NCBI RefSeq assembly: GCF_000963925.1
Contig: NZ_BAMV01000017.1
Location: forward strand, 248,001 to 312,000
DNA from: Acetobacter cibinongensis
GTDB taxonomy: Bacteria > Pseudomonadota > Alphaproteobacteria > Acetobacterales > Acetobacteraceae
DNA: 64,000 nucleotides
Direction: 5' to 3'
This document shows, one piece after another, positions 26,078 through 37,649 of this stretch. How positions within the stretch are numbered: position 1 is the stretch's first letter; every line of letters begins with the position of its first letter. Below the pieces are notes generated by a model. It did not search any database. It was not told where the DNA came from and was given only the letters and a program-made list of their open reading frames with translations. The position numbers were made by a program, and so were the translations under genes.

Positions 26078-27712
26078 CTAGCTTTGGTAGCGTGGAGAGT
26101 AGGTCAGGCTCTCAATCCAGGCCCGAATATCCTGCGGGCGCTCGACGGTTGCGGCACCTTTGTCAAAAATATACTCGGCAATGCGCGCCGCAGAGGTGAT
26201 GGAGACCTCCAGAATATCACTCTGGGGCGGGAATAACCGGCCACGCTCCTGGTAAACAGGGCTGACCTGGTCAGCCAGCGCTTTGGCGGATTCAATCACC
26301 ATATCATCGGTAATAATATCAGGGCAGGTAGCGTACACCGCCAACCCAAGGGCTGGGAAAATATAAAAATTGTTGGCCTGACCGGGATAGTGGGTTTTGC
26401 CGTTCAACTTGACCTCGGGGAACTGAATACCAGCCGCAAACAGCGCCTGCCCGTTGGACCATTCGTAAGCCTGCTCCGCCGTGCACTCACTATTTTTTTC
26501 AGGCAGTGAGAGCGCAAAAATCACCGGGCGCTCATTGAGGGCCGTCATGGCTTCCACCACTTCCTGCGTGAAGGCTCCTCCAGCCGTCGAGACCCCAACC
26601 AGCACGGAAGGTTTGAATGTCTTGACCATACTGAGCAGATCACGGGAGGCCGGAAGCGTCTTGGCATAACGCTGCTGGGATGGGGACAAATCCGTGCGGG
26701 AGGTTTCCAGCAGGCCGTTTACATCCATCAGCATGATGCGAGAGATCGCTTCTTCCTCCGACAACCCTTCCAGCTTGAAGGCAGAGACCAGCATATCCGC
26801 CGTGCCTAACCCGGAAGACCCGGCACCAAGGAACAGAATTCGCTGGTCCTTGAGCGATTCGCCCTTAATTTTCAGAGCGCTGATCAGCCCCGCCAGAGTA
26901 ACGGCGGCCGTGCCCTGAATGTCATCATTATAGCAGCGGATACGGTCTTTATAATGTGCCAGATACCGGATGGCATCCGTGCCTTTCCAGTCTTCAAAAT
27001 GAATCACACAGCGCGGGAAAACGGTGTGGACGGCCTGAATGAACTCCTCCACAAAAGCGTCCAGCTCTTCTTCCGGAGGCGGTTCGCGCCGCAGGCCCAA
27101 ATAGAGCGGGTCTGCCCGCAGGGCGCTGTTTGTGGTGCCAATATCAAGCTGGATGGGGAGCAGCACATCCGGCGGCACTGCGCCGCAGGCGGTGTAAAGG
27201 TGGAGCTTCCCGATGGGAATACCCATGCCGTTCACGCCAATATCGCCAAGGCCCAGAATACGGCCACCGGTGGTGACGCAAATAACCCGTACATCGTCTA
27301 CAGGCCAGTTGCGTAAAACCTCTTCAATGCGGCCGCTCATGTCCAGGCTGATATACATGCCGCGCGGGCGACGGTAGATATGGCTGAACTGCTTGCAAAC
27401 AGTGGCCAGCGTTGGTGCGTAAACAATAGGCACAAACTTGGCGGGGTTTGACATCAGAACCCTGAAAAACAGGGTTTCGTTCTGGTCACGCAGGCCGCTC
27501 AGATAAATATACCGTTCAAGGTCATTCGGTTTGGTATCAAGATGGCGTTGCACACGCTCGACCTGCCGTTCCGGGCTTTCCACATGGGTAGGGAGCAAGC
27601 CTTCAAGACCATAGAGCCGTCGTTCTTCAGCAGAAAAGGCAGTGCCTTTGTTCAGTCGGGCATCGTTTAGTAAAGACAGGCCCCGTGCATGGGGGGCGGA
27701 AGCGGTTGGCAT
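26078..27712 (-). CDS. maeA: NAD-dependent malic enzyme
   Basis: A 544-aa cytosolic enzyme that oxidatively decarboxylates malate to pyruvate. Its length fits the large single-domain NAD(P) malic enzymes (E. coli MaeA, 565 aa). The motifs are FVPIVYAPTLATVCKQF, RPRGMYISL, the catalytic/metal region CVIHFEDWKGTDAIRYL, YNDDIQGTAAVTLAG and the dinucleotide motif FLGAGSSGLGTADM. The ATG at 27712 follows AAGGG by 8 nt; a TTG further up would lie inside a non-protein-like stretch. The acidic residue after the glycine motif could not be judged firmly, so NAD over NADP specificity rests on family resemblance. It is transcribed alone. Confidence 0.93.
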   Translation of the reverse strand: MPTASAPHARGLSLLNDARLNKGTAFSAEERRLYGLEGLLPTHVESPERQVERVQRHLDTKPNDLERYIYLSGLRDQNETLFFRVLMSNPAKFVPIVYAPTLATVCKQFSHIYRRPRGMYISLDMSGRIEEVLRNWPVDDVRVICVTTGGRILGLGDIGVNGMGIPIGKLHLYTACGAVPPDVLLPIQLDIGTTNSALRADPLYLGLRREPPPEEELDAFVEEFIQAVHTVFPRCVIHFEDWKGTDAIRYLAHYKDRIRCYNDDIQGTAAVTLAGLISALKIKGESLKDQRILFLGAGSSGLGTADMLVSAFKLEGLSEEEAISRIMLMDVNGLLETSRTDLSPSQQRYAKTLPASRDLLSMVKTFKPSVLVGVSTAGGAFTQEVVEAMTALNERPVIFALSLPEKNSECTAEQAYEWSNGQALFAAGIQFPEVKLNGKTHYPGQANNFYIFPALGLAVYATCPDIITDDMVIESAKALADQVSPVYQERGRLFPPQSDILEVSITSAARIAEYIFDKGAATVERPQDIRAWIESLTYSPRYQS

Positions 27713-27892
27713 GGCAAACCCTTTTGAAGTGGAAAACAAATTCCGGTCAAACCGTATGGCAAAGAACAGGCTGGCGAGGCGTGATGGATGTAGAACGCAG
27801 CAAAACTCTAAGTGTCGCTGTCTGATCTTTTCAAGAGTGAGTTACGCAGCACGAGGAAATGTGAAACTGAATTTAAAATGGCCCAAACGCAG

Positions 27893-27916
27893 AAAAGGCA
27901 GCCGAAGCTGCCTTTT
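27893..27916 (-). terminator. Hairpin terminator after nusG
   Basis: AAAAGGCAGC / GCTGCCTTTT forms a 10-bp stem with a 4-nt loop about 33 nt past the nusG stop. The T-run on the minus strand is short (T4). It separates secE-nusG from malic enzyme. Confidence 0.7.
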
Positions 27917-27948
27917 GAGAAATCCGATGAGAAAGCAAGGCAAAAGCC

Positions 27949-28479
27949 TTACAGCTTTTCTACCTGACCATATTCCAGATCCACAGGCGTAGAACGACCG
28001 AAGATGGAAACGCTGACCTTCAGGCGAGCCTTTTCTTCGTCAATTTCTTCAATCACACCATTGAAAGATGTGAATGGCCCGTCAGATACACGAATCTGCT
28101 CACCAATTTCAAAGCTGACTGCAGCGCGTGGGTGCTGGATGCCTTCAGCCGTCTGGTGAATAATGCGCTCTGCTTCAGCGGCAGAAATGGGGGTAGGGCG
28201 GTTTCTGGTACCCAGAAAACCCGTAACCTTGGGTGTATCCTTGACCAAATGCCAGGATTCATCCGTCATTTCCATTTTCACCAGCACGTAGCCGGGGAAA
28301 AACTTCCGTTCAGCGTTCACTTTCTGACCGCGACGTACTTCTATGACTTCTTCAGAAGGCACCAGAATTTCGTCGATATGGTCAGCCAGACCTTTTTGTT
28401 CTGCCTGCTCGCGAATGTGCTGCGCAATTTTCTTTTCGAAGCCCGAATAGACGTGGACCACATACCAACGTTTGGCCAT
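27949..28479 (-). CDS. nusG: Transcription termination/antitermination factor NusG
   Basis: A 176-aa protein, typical for NusG. The N-terminal NGN domain ([39 protein letters not shown]) binds the RNA polymerase clamp. After a short linker with [13 protein letters not shown] comes the C-terminal KOW domain ([20 protein letters not shown]), which contacts Rho or ribosomal protein S10. It is 9 nt downstream of secE. Unusually, the ribosomal protein genes rplK/rplA that normally follow nusG are missing; a hairpin and malic enzyme come instead. Confidence 0.97.
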   Translation of the reverse strand: MAKRWYVVHVYSGFEKKIAQHIREQAEQKGLADHIDEILVPSEEVIEVRRGQKVNAERKFFPGYVLVKMEMTDESWHLVKDTPKVTGFLGTRNRPTPISAAEAERIIHQTAEGIQHPRAAVSFEIGEQIRVSDGPFTSFNGVIEEIDEEKARLKVSVSIFGRSTPVDLEYGQVEKL

Positions 28480-28488
28480 GTCGTTTCC

Positions 28489-28683
28489 TCAGCCTCCCAG
28501 CCCGAATAATTGACGCACACCAAGACCAATAAGCTGGTCTACGGCAAAAAAGAAAACAGATGCCAGACCAGCCATAGCCAGAACAGCGCCTGTTGTAATC
28601 AGGGTGGCACGCCGAGAAGGCCAAGTAACCCGTTCGGCCTCGGCACGCACATCACGCAGAAACTTACCGGGACTGACCGACAC
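28489..28683 (-). CDS. secE: Preprotein translocase subunit SecE
   Basis: A 64-aa single-span membrane protein, the short form of SecE. The conserved amphipathic helix FLRDVRAEAERVTWPSRRAT precedes the only membrane helix (ITTGAVLAMAGLASVFFFAV). It clamps SecY in the protein-export channel. The start is GTG at 28683, with GAGAGG upstream. It lies between tRNA-Trp and nusG in the classical tRNA-Trp-secE-nusG order. Confidence 0.95.
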   Translation of the reverse strand: MSVSPGKFLRDVRAEAERVTWPSRRATLITTGAVLAMAGLASVFFFAVDQLIGLGVRQLFGLGG

Positions 28684-28808
28684 GTACCATCCTCTCTTGC
28701 CACCCGCCCCGGCTTGATGCGGGAGGCGGCGCAGCGTGAAAAACCATATTCAAACTGTCAGGAGTTTTTTCTGCGGTTAAGGCAGATCAGGTTCCAGCCA
28801 GCATGAGA

Positions 28809-28885
28809 TGGCAGGGGTGGAGGGTCTCGAACCCACAACCTTCGGTTTTGGAGACCGACACTCTAGCCAATTGAGCTACACCCCT
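28809..28885 (-). tRNA. tRNA-Trp (CCA)
   Basis: A cloverleaf of 77 nt including encoded CCA (28811-28809). The acceptor arms are AGGGGTG / CACCCCT, the D-arm contains AGCTCAATTGGCTAGAG, the anticodon loop reads CTCCAAA (anticodon CCA) and the T-arm contains GGGTTCGAGACCC. It is immediately upstream of secE. Confidence 0.96.
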
Positions 28886-29109
28886 GCAATGCGACTGCCG
28901 CCACGAAACAAGCCTATAACGGAAAACCGTTTGTCTGGCTAGACCGTGGTGTGGCCCTCACAGGAGGCGGAAGAAAATATGTTGCGGGCATAAAGTCAAG
29001 AGGCAGAAGACAATATTCTTCAACAACAGGCGTCAGGCGGATAAAAAACCCCAAAAAAGGGGGCTTGCAGAACGCGCTGGTTTAGCGATAAAACAGGCAC
29101 CAACAGAGC

Positions 29110-29183
29110 GCGGGCATAGCATAGTGGTAATGCTGTAGCCTTCCAAGCTACCGAGGAGGGTTCGATTCCCTCTGTCCGCTCCA
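29110..29183 (+). tRNA. tRNA-Gly (UCC)
   Basis: A 74-nt cloverleaf including encoded CCA (29181-29183). The acceptor is GCGGGCA / TGTCCGC, the anticodon loop is CTTCCAA (anticodon TCC) and the T-loop is GGTTCGATTCC. A T7 run follows immediately and may end transcription. It is a single tRNA gene upstream of the ATP synthase operon. Confidence 0.95.
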
Positions 29184-29567
29184 GTTTTTTTCCAAAAATT
29201 TAAAAAATCTGCCTCAATATACGTCGCACGAGCTGTGACTTCATGTGCGTGGTTGGCATACGGTCTAGCCTGTTCGTGGCGTTGCAGGGTATGCCCCGGA
29301 TTAGGGTGCCGAGAAATATTATCGCTGCCGGTCCCGGCCCTTCATTTTTCACACGAAACCAGATGAGGCCCCGTTCCGGTTGCCCTTTTTAGCGGGTTGC
29401 CGGGTGGTTGAGTTCCGTATTCCGGCAAATTAGCGGCAGACGCCAGTTGCGTGGCGTGTTTCGTCATGCTAGAGGCCGCGCCGACGAATGCTTATGGTCC
29501 CATACGGGCCGCAGGCGGAGTCATTGATGTGGAATGCCGGCGCGCACAGAAGGAAAGAGCCTAAACA
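29184..29567 (+). other. Leader/promoter region of the ATP synthase operon
   Basis: This stretch of 384 bp has no coding sequence I can support. It must hold the atp promoter. A hairpin with arms TTGCCGG / CCGGCAA (29397-29428) and a shorter GCCGG / CCGGC near 29330 suggest a structured leader. I could not identify -35/-10 boxes with confidence. Confidence 0.5.
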
Positions 29568-30151
29568 GTGGTGGCCTCGGGCGTAACGACAGCACAACCG
29601 GTTGCTTTTGCTGCCAACGGTCTTGAAGGCCGTTATGCAACTGCGCTTTATGAACTCGCAGCAGACCAGCAGCAGCTTGATGCAGTGCTTGATGAAGGTG
29701 CGGCGCTTGCCCGCCTGATAGATGAAAGCGCCCCGTTGCGCACTGTTCTGGCCGATACCCGGCTGGATATCCTTGTATCGCGCAAGGCCATACTGGCCGC
29801 GCTTGATGCGCAGGGCTTCAGTCCAATCATTAAAAATTTTGTTGGCGTTGTTGCTGATAACCGCCGCCTGCCAGTCCTGCGCCGCATTCTTGCCGCGCTC
29901 GATGCTCTGGCAGCGTCCCGGCGCGGGGAAGTTGTGGCAGAGGTTTCCTCCGCCCAGCCGCTCAGCCCCGATCAGCGCACCCAGCTTCAAGTTCGTCTGG
30001 CTGAAGCCGGTTATGCACGTGTCACGATTTGTGAGCGTGTTGATGCCACCCTGCTCGGCGGCCTTGTCGTACGTGTAGGGGCAAAACTGTATGACGCCAG
30101 TCTTCAGACCCGCCTGTTTCGTTTGCATTACGCCATGAAGGGAGCCGCGTG

Positions 30152-30152
<1 letters not shown>
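29568..30152 (+). CDS. atpH: F1Fo ATP synthase subunit delta
   Basis: A 194-aa stalk subunit linking F1 to Fo. Features are [20 protein letters not shown] at the N-terminus and the C-terminal [20 protein letters not shown], the best conserved delta segment. The start is GTG (29568) with AGGAAAG upstream; a second GTG follows at once and could be used instead. It is the first gene of atpHAGDC, and its TGA overlaps the atpA ATG by one base. As in other alphaproteobacteria the Fo genes (atpI, B, E, F) are elsewhere. Confidence 0.95.
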
Positions 30153-31687
<1,535 letters not shown>

Positions 31688-31703
31688 GGCAGCAGGAGCA
31701 GTC

Positions 31704-32597
31704 ATGGCTTCCCTCAAGGAACTCCGCGCCCGGATCGGAAGTATCAAGTCGACACGGAAGATCACCAGCGCGATGAAAATGGTCGCGGCCGCAAAATTGC
31801 GCCGCGCTCAGGCTAGTGCTGAAGCTGCCCGTCCGTACGCTGCGTCTATGCGCCGCATGCTGGCCGAATTGGCAGGCGCTACGAAGGGGGAAGAAGGGGG
31901 ACCGCTCCTTCTGGCCGGAACCGGGCGTGATCAGATCCATCTGCTTGTGCCTCTCACGAGTGATCGTGGGCTGTGCGGTGGCTTCAACGCCAACGTACAC
32001 CGCAAGACGGAACTCACCATCCGTAAGCTTCAGTCTGAAGGTAAGACCGTTAAGCTGCTTCCGGTTGGTCGTCGTGCTATCAACTATTTTTCCCGCGAAT
32101 ATTCTGATCTTATCGTAGATAAGGTTATGGGGTTCAGCGGGAAAGAAATTCCGTTCTCTGTGGCAAGCGGTCTTGGTGACAAGATCAACGCTCTGCTGGA
32201 GTCTGGTGAGATTGACGTTTGCACACTGGTCTATAACCAGTTCCGCAATGCCATGACGCAGGTTCCCACTTGCCAGCAGCTTGTGCCGCTGGTGATGGAT
32301 GGTGCTGTGGGTGAAACGCCTGCCGCACCGGCAGCAGATGCGGCCCAATATGAATTTGAACCGGATGAAGCAACGCTTCTGGCTATGCTTCTTCCGAAAA
32401 ACTTGCAGGTACAGATCTATGCTTCTCTGCTGGAAACGGCAGCAGGCGAGAACGGTGCCCGCATGACGGCAATGGACAACGCCACGCGGAATGCAGGCCG
32501 GTCCATCGATAGTCTGAGCAAGGTCTATAACCGGACCCGCCAGACGAACATTACTAACGAACTGATCGAAATCATTTCGGGCGCACAGGCTGTCTGA
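31704..32597 (+). CDS. atpG: F1Fo ATP synthase subunit gamma
   Basis: A 297-aa central rotor shaft. The N-terminal helix SLKELRARIGSIKSTRKITSAMKMVAAAKLRRAQ and the C-terminal helix (ENGARMTAMDNATRNAG, TRQTNITNELIEIISGA) are the two coiled-coil strands typical of gamma, and the central part has SDRGLCGGFNANV. It includes a ~15-residue Ala/Pro insert (GETPAAPAADAAQYEFEPD) of the sort common in alphaproteobacteria. It lies 16 nt after atpA. Confidence 0.97.
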   Translation: MASLKELRARIGSIKSTRKITSAMKMVAAAKLRRAQASAEAARPYAASMRRMLAELAGATKGEEGGPLLLAGTGRDQIHLLVPLTSDRGLCGGFNANVHRKTELTIRKLQSEGKTVKLLPVGRRAINYFSREYSDLIVDKVMGFSGKEIPFSVASGLGDKINALLESGEIDVCTLVYNQFRNAMTQVPTCQQLVPLVMDGAVGETPAAPAADAAQYEFEPDEATLLAMLLPKNLQVQIYASLLETAAGENGARMTAMDNATRNAGRSIDSLSKVYNRTRQTNITNELIEIISGAQAV

Positions 32598-32625
32598 GCC
32601 CGCTCGTTTGCCCCGCAGGAGCTGA

Positions 32626-34101
<1,476 letters not shown>

Positions 34102-34129
34102 TAGCTGATTTTCGGGAAGGAGCACGTTC

Positions 34130-34537
34130 ATGCCGGTCCAGGTCGAGATTATCAGCCCTGAAAAGGTTCTGGTATCACGGGAAGTAGAAATGGCTGTCAT
34201 TCCGGGCGCGGAAGGCGATATTGCGGCCATGCCTGACCGCGCTCCCATGATGCTGCTGCTTCGTGGTGGCGTTGTGTCTTTGTATGACAACGGCGCTGTA
34301 ACAGAGCGCTTCTTTGTTGGTGGTGGGTTTGCTGACATTACGGCAACCCGCTGCACCATTCTGGCAGACCGGGCTGAACCTGTAAGCGAAATCTCTATTG
34401 ATAACGCAACAGCACAGCTCGAAGCTCTGACGGAAGCATGGGGCAAGGCCGACAAAAACGATATGTCTCGTCTGGATGTTCTGCAGGAAAAAATTCTTGC
34501 TGTACGGGCCGAGATCGAGGCCGGGTCTTCCCGCTAA
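34130..34537 (+). CDS. atpC: F1Fo ATP synthase subunit epsilon
   Basis: A 135-aa rotor subunit. The N-terminal beta-sandwich (VQVEIISPEKVLVSREVEMAVIPGAEGDI, MPDRAPMM, GGGFADITATRCTILAD) is well conserved, and a C-terminal helical part follows that can inhibit ATPase activity. The start follows GGAAGGAG. It is the last gene of the operon, with a terminator ~47 nt downstream. Confidence 0.96.
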   Translation: MPVQVEIISPEKVLVSREVEMAVIPGAEGDIAAMPDRAPMMLLLRGGVVSLYDNGAVTERFFVGGGFADITATRCTILADRAEPVSEISIDNATAQLEALTEAWGKADKNDMSRLDVLQEKILAVRAEIEAGSSR

Positions 34538-34584
34538 ATTAAGTGCTTGTTTTTGCCCGGTTATGATCGGGTCAGCCAAGACGG

Positions 34585-34612
34585 AAAAAGCCACCTTCGG
34601 GTGGCTTTTTTT
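34585..34612. terminator. Bidirectional terminator (atp operon / queF)
   Basis: AAAAAGCCACC / GGTGGCTTTTT with a TTCG tetraloop and T7 on the plus strand. The A5 side gives a T-run on the minus strand too, so the convergent queF transcript can end here. Confidence 0.92.
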
Positions 34613-34621
34613 ATGCCCTAA

Positions 34622-35092
34622 TTAGCCACGGCCACGATAGGTCGGTACATCCTGCGAGGGAATCCAGACATCCACCGGGGGTGCGCCGGTTTGCCAGAAT
34701 ACGTCAATGGGAATCCCACCACGCGGGTACCAGTACGCCCCGATACGCAACCAGACAGGGGACAGAAGATCGACAAGGGTTGTGGCTATTTGAATGGAGC
34801 ATGCTTCATGAAAAGCGCCATGATTCCGGAAGCTGGTCAAAAACAGCTTTAGTGATTTGCTTTCAACAATCCATTTGTCAGGCACATAATCAATGACAAG
34901 ATGGGCAAAGTCCGGCTGGCTGGTGACCGGGCACAAAGATGTAAATTCAGGTGCCGTAAAACGAACCAGATAATTCCTGTCCGGGTAAGGGGCGGGTACA
35001 CGTTCCAGAACAGCCTCTTCCGGGCAGCTTGGGGCTGCAATGTTGCGGCCAAGCTGGCTCAGGGCTGCACTGCCATCATCAGGGCGGCTCAT
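34622..35092 (-). CDS. queF: NADPH-dependent 7-cyano-7-deazaguanine (preQ0) reductase
   Basis: A 156-aa short (unimodular) QueF that reduces preQ0 to preQ1 in queuosine tRNA modification. The catalytic cysteine lies in [14 protein letters not shown], and the QueF motif [20 protein letters not shown] is complete. The T-fold core and [12 protein letters not shown] end also match. AGGAAG lies ahead of the ATG. No other queuosine gene is adjacent. It is divergent from rnd. Confidence 0.95.
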   Translation of the reverse strand: MSRPDDGSAALSQLGRNIAAPSCPEEAVLERVPAPYPDRNYLVRFTAPEFTSLCPVTSQPDFAHLVIDYVPDKWIVESKSLKLFLTSFRNHGAFHEACSIQIATTLVDLLSPVWLRIGAYWYPRGGIPIDVFWQTGAPPVDVWIPSQDVPTYRGRG

Positions 35093-35130
35093 AGGGTCTT
35101 CCTTTCTTAGCAGAGAAAGGCAGGATGTTG

Positions 35131-35142
35131 AGGCTTAAGCCT
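35131..35142. promoter_or_regulatory. 12-bp perfect palindrome between queF and rnd
   Basis: AGGCTTAAGCCT lies in the 125-bp divergent gap, 38 nt from the queF start and 75 nt from the rnd start. It could be an operator for either gene. No factor can be named. Confidence 0.3.
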
Positions 35143-35217
35143 GTTCCGTCAAGCTTTTCCGCTCAAACAGGCGCTGCATCCGCTTCTTTTTCTCTGCAGG
35201 TTGTGTATGAAGGATAT

Positions 35218-36423
35218 ATGGCTAAATCCTCAGCTTCTGCATTTCCCCAGCCCCGCCTCATTTCCACTACGGAAGATCTGGCAGAAACCCTCTCACGCCT
35301 GCGGAGTGAGCGTTTTCTGACCATTGATACCGAGTTCATGCGTGAGCGCACCTATTGGCCCGAACTCTGCCTTGTGCAGATTGGGGGGCTTAAAGAAGTT
35401 GTGCTGATTGATGCTGTGGCGGAAGGCTTGGATCTTTCTCCTCTTGCAGAGCTGATGGCCGATACCTCTGTTCTGAAGGTGTTTCATGCTGCGCGGCAGG
35501 ATTTGGAAATTTTCCTGTACCTGTTTGATGCCCTGCCAAGCCCGGTTTTTGATACACAGGTTGCCGCTATGGTGGCAGGCTATGGTGACCAAGTGGGGTA
35601 CGATAGTCTCGTTGGGTCTCTGACTGGTCATGCTATTGATAAAAGCCACAGATTTACAGACTGGTCAGCGCGGCCCCTGTCGCCTGCTCAATTGACCTAT
35701 GCGGCGGGGGACGTGACCTGGCTGCGGCTGGTTTATGAAAAACTCCTGAAAAAACTTGAGAAAGAAAAGCGGCTGGAATGGGTTTCTGCTGAAATGGCAG
35801 AACTGGCAGACCCTGCGACCTTCCGCCCTGATCCTGAAAAACAGTGGGAGCGTTTGCGCGCCCGCACCAATAACCGGCGTATGTTAGGGGTGTTGCGTGC
35901 AGCCGCAGCCCTGCGTGAGCGTGAGGCTCAGCGCGTCAACGTGCCACGCCAGCGCTTGCTGAAAGATGAAAGCCTGCTGGAAATTGCTGCCACCGCCCCA
36001 ACCACAATAGAGGCTCTGGCACGTGTGCGTGGTGTATCGCGCGGGTTGGCAGAAGGGCGGACAGGGCAGGCCATGATCGAGGCCGTAAAAAAGGCTCAGG
36101 AACTTCCTGATTCTGAATTGCCGAGACTACCAAAGGGAAGAAGCAAAGACGCGGCCCGTCCATCCGGTGCTTTGATGGCTATGTTGAAGGTGCTTTTAGC
36201 AACCTGCTGTGAAGAACATGATGTAGCCCCCAAGCTTGTTGCATCACTTGATGAACTGGAAGGCTTAGCCCTCGACCCAACGCAGCCTAACCCCGTGCTA
36301 TCCGGCTGGAGAAAGCGTGTATTTGGCGATGCCGCACTGTCTTTAAGAAGTGGGGAAATTGCTCTTGCCGTGAAAGACGGGAAAGTGGCGCTTATACCGT
36401 GTGGTTCCCCTTCCCAGGACTGA
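35218..36423 (+). CDS. rnd: Ribonuclease D
   Basis: A 401-aa 3'-5' exoribonuclease that trims tRNA precursors. DEDD-y motifs are visible: LTIDTEFMRE (Asp, Glu), VFHAARQDLEIF (Asp) and QLTYAAGDVTWL (Tyr, Asp). An HRDC-type helical domain follows (RQRLLKDESLLEIAATAPTT, ARVRGVSRGLAEGRTG). ATG 35218 is preferred because conserved sequence starts soon after. A 31-residue longer form from ATG 35125 has its own AAGGCAGG and cannot be excluded, but it would carry a low-complexity leader. It ends ~27 nt before the convergent kinase gene. Confidence 0.93.
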   Translation: MAKSSASAFPQPRLISTTEDLAETLSRLRSERFLTIDTEFMRERTYWPELCLVQIGGLKEVVLIDAVAEGLDLSPLAELMADTSVLKVFHAARQDLEIFLYLFDALPSPVFDTQVAAMVAGYGDQVGYDSLVGSLTGHAIDKSHRFTDWSARPLSPAQLTYAAGDVTWLRLVYEKLLKKLEKEKRLEWVSAEMAELADPATFRPDPEKQWERLRARTNNRRMLGVLRAAAALREREAQRVNVPRQRLLKDESLLEIAATAPTTIEALARVRGVSRGLAEGRTGQAMIEAVKKAQELPDSELPRLPKGRSKDAARPSGALMAMLKVLLATCCEEHDVAPKLVASLDELEGLALDPTQPNPVLSGWRKRVFGDAALSLRSGEIALAVKDGKVALIPCGSPSQD

Positions 36424-36450
36424 GGGAAGAGGAACAAAAGGATGGGCTGA

Positions 36451-37449
36451 TTAGAAGCCCATTTCCTGCCAGATGTTGGAGAGCGGGCGCGCTCCGACAT
36501 GAGAAATAATTTCTGAAGCTGCAACAGATGCCAGACGCCCACATTCCGGAAGTGTGCGCCCCGTTGTCAGGCCCGCCAGGAAACCTGCGGCGTAGGCATC
36601 CCCAGCGCCTGTTGTATCCACAACCTGAGTGGGTACCGGATCAATTTTCGTGATTTGACCATCATGAATGACAACGCTTCCAAGCCCTGAGCGGGTAAGG
36701 GCGGCAAAGGTTGTGTCCTTCAGGGCGTGTTGTGCAGCGGTGTCAAAATTTTCTGTTTCATACAGGGCGCAGATTTCATCTTCATTCGCGAAGAGAATAT
36801 CAACATGCCCGCGGACCAGATCTAAAAACGCCTGACGGTGGCGGCCAACACAGAAGGGGTCAGAGAGAGAAAGTGCAACCTGACGGCCATTCTGGTGTGC
36901 CAGTGTTGCCGCGCGGCGGAACGCTTCCTGAGCATGTGGCGGGTCAAACAGATACCCTTCCAGATACACAATGCGTGAGGCCGCGATTGTGCTCTCCAGA
37001 ACGTCGTCTGGTGTAAAGTGCGTGCAGGCCCCTAAATAGGTTGCCATCGTACGCTGGCCGTCCGGAGTTACCATTACCACGCAACGTGCAGTTGGCAGGT
37101 TGTCGTGCACATGACCGTCCAGCGGCGTAGAGGGGAAGGTAATACCGTTTTCCCGTAGATCCTGCGCAAATTTTTCACCAGATGGGTCACGGGCTACTTT
37201 GCCCAGATAGGCAACGCGGGCCCCAAACTGTGCCGCAACAACGCAGGTATTAGCGGCAGAACCCCCACCCATAACCCGCTCGGTTTTCAGGTTGGCGGTA
37301 ATGGCATCAGCACGGGCAGCATCAATTAATGTCATGCTGCCCGGTGTCAGATTTTGCTGTTCCAGAAAGGCAGGATCAACATGGGCCAGAATGTCGGTGA
37401 TGGCATTGCCAATGCCCAGAATATCGTAAGTAATCTCAGAAGCCGTCAT
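36451..37449 (-). CDS. PfkB-family kinase, probable adenosine kinase
   Basis: A 332-aa ribokinase-fold enzyme. The glycine-rich substrate motif GGGSAANTCVVAAQFGARVAYLGKV and the ATP/anion-hole motif DTTGAGDAYAAGF with its catalytic Asp are complete. ILGIGNAITDILAHVDPAFL at the start and ANEDEICALYETE are typical of the alphaproteobacterial proteins annotated as adenosine kinase, though fructokinase or another nucleoside kinase is possible. ATG 37449 starts the conserved sequence; a longer frame to 37551 does not look protein-like. Confidence 0.85.
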   Translation of the reverse strand: MTASEITYDILGIGNAITDILAHVDPAFLEQQNLTPGSMTLIDAARADAITANLKTERVMGGGSAANTCVVAAQFGARVAYLGKVARDPSGEKFAQDLRENGITFPSTPLDGHVHDNLPTARCVVMVTPDGQRTMATYLGACTHFTPDDVLESTIAASRIVYLEGYLFDPPHAQEAFRRAATLAHQNGRQVALSLSDPFCVGRHRQAFLDLVRGHVDILFANEDEICALYETENFDTAAQHALKDTTFAALTRSGLGSVVIHDGQITKIDPVPTQVVDTTGAGDAYAAGFLAGLTTGRTLPECGRLASVAASEIISHVGARPLSNIWQEMGF

Positions 37450-37649
37450 GACAGGTATATTTTCCCGAAAAAAAATGACTGTATCGGCTCTTCCGGTACC
37501 CTGCTGCCACAAAAAGGGCAACACTAAGCCGTATGCAGTCCTTGCCGCCACATTTGGTGGCTGTATAACATTTGAAGATGCCAGCTAGGTGTTTTACTGC
37601 AAACATCTGGCGGTAGTCGTAAAACCGCTGTCTTGAAAAGGCAGCCAGC

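Noticed and set aside
35093-35217. preQ1 riboswitch before queF
   Set aside because: The short leader lacks the preQ1-I/II hairpin plus A-rich tail arrangement that I could recognise, and the AGGCTTAAGCCT palindrome is a better reading.
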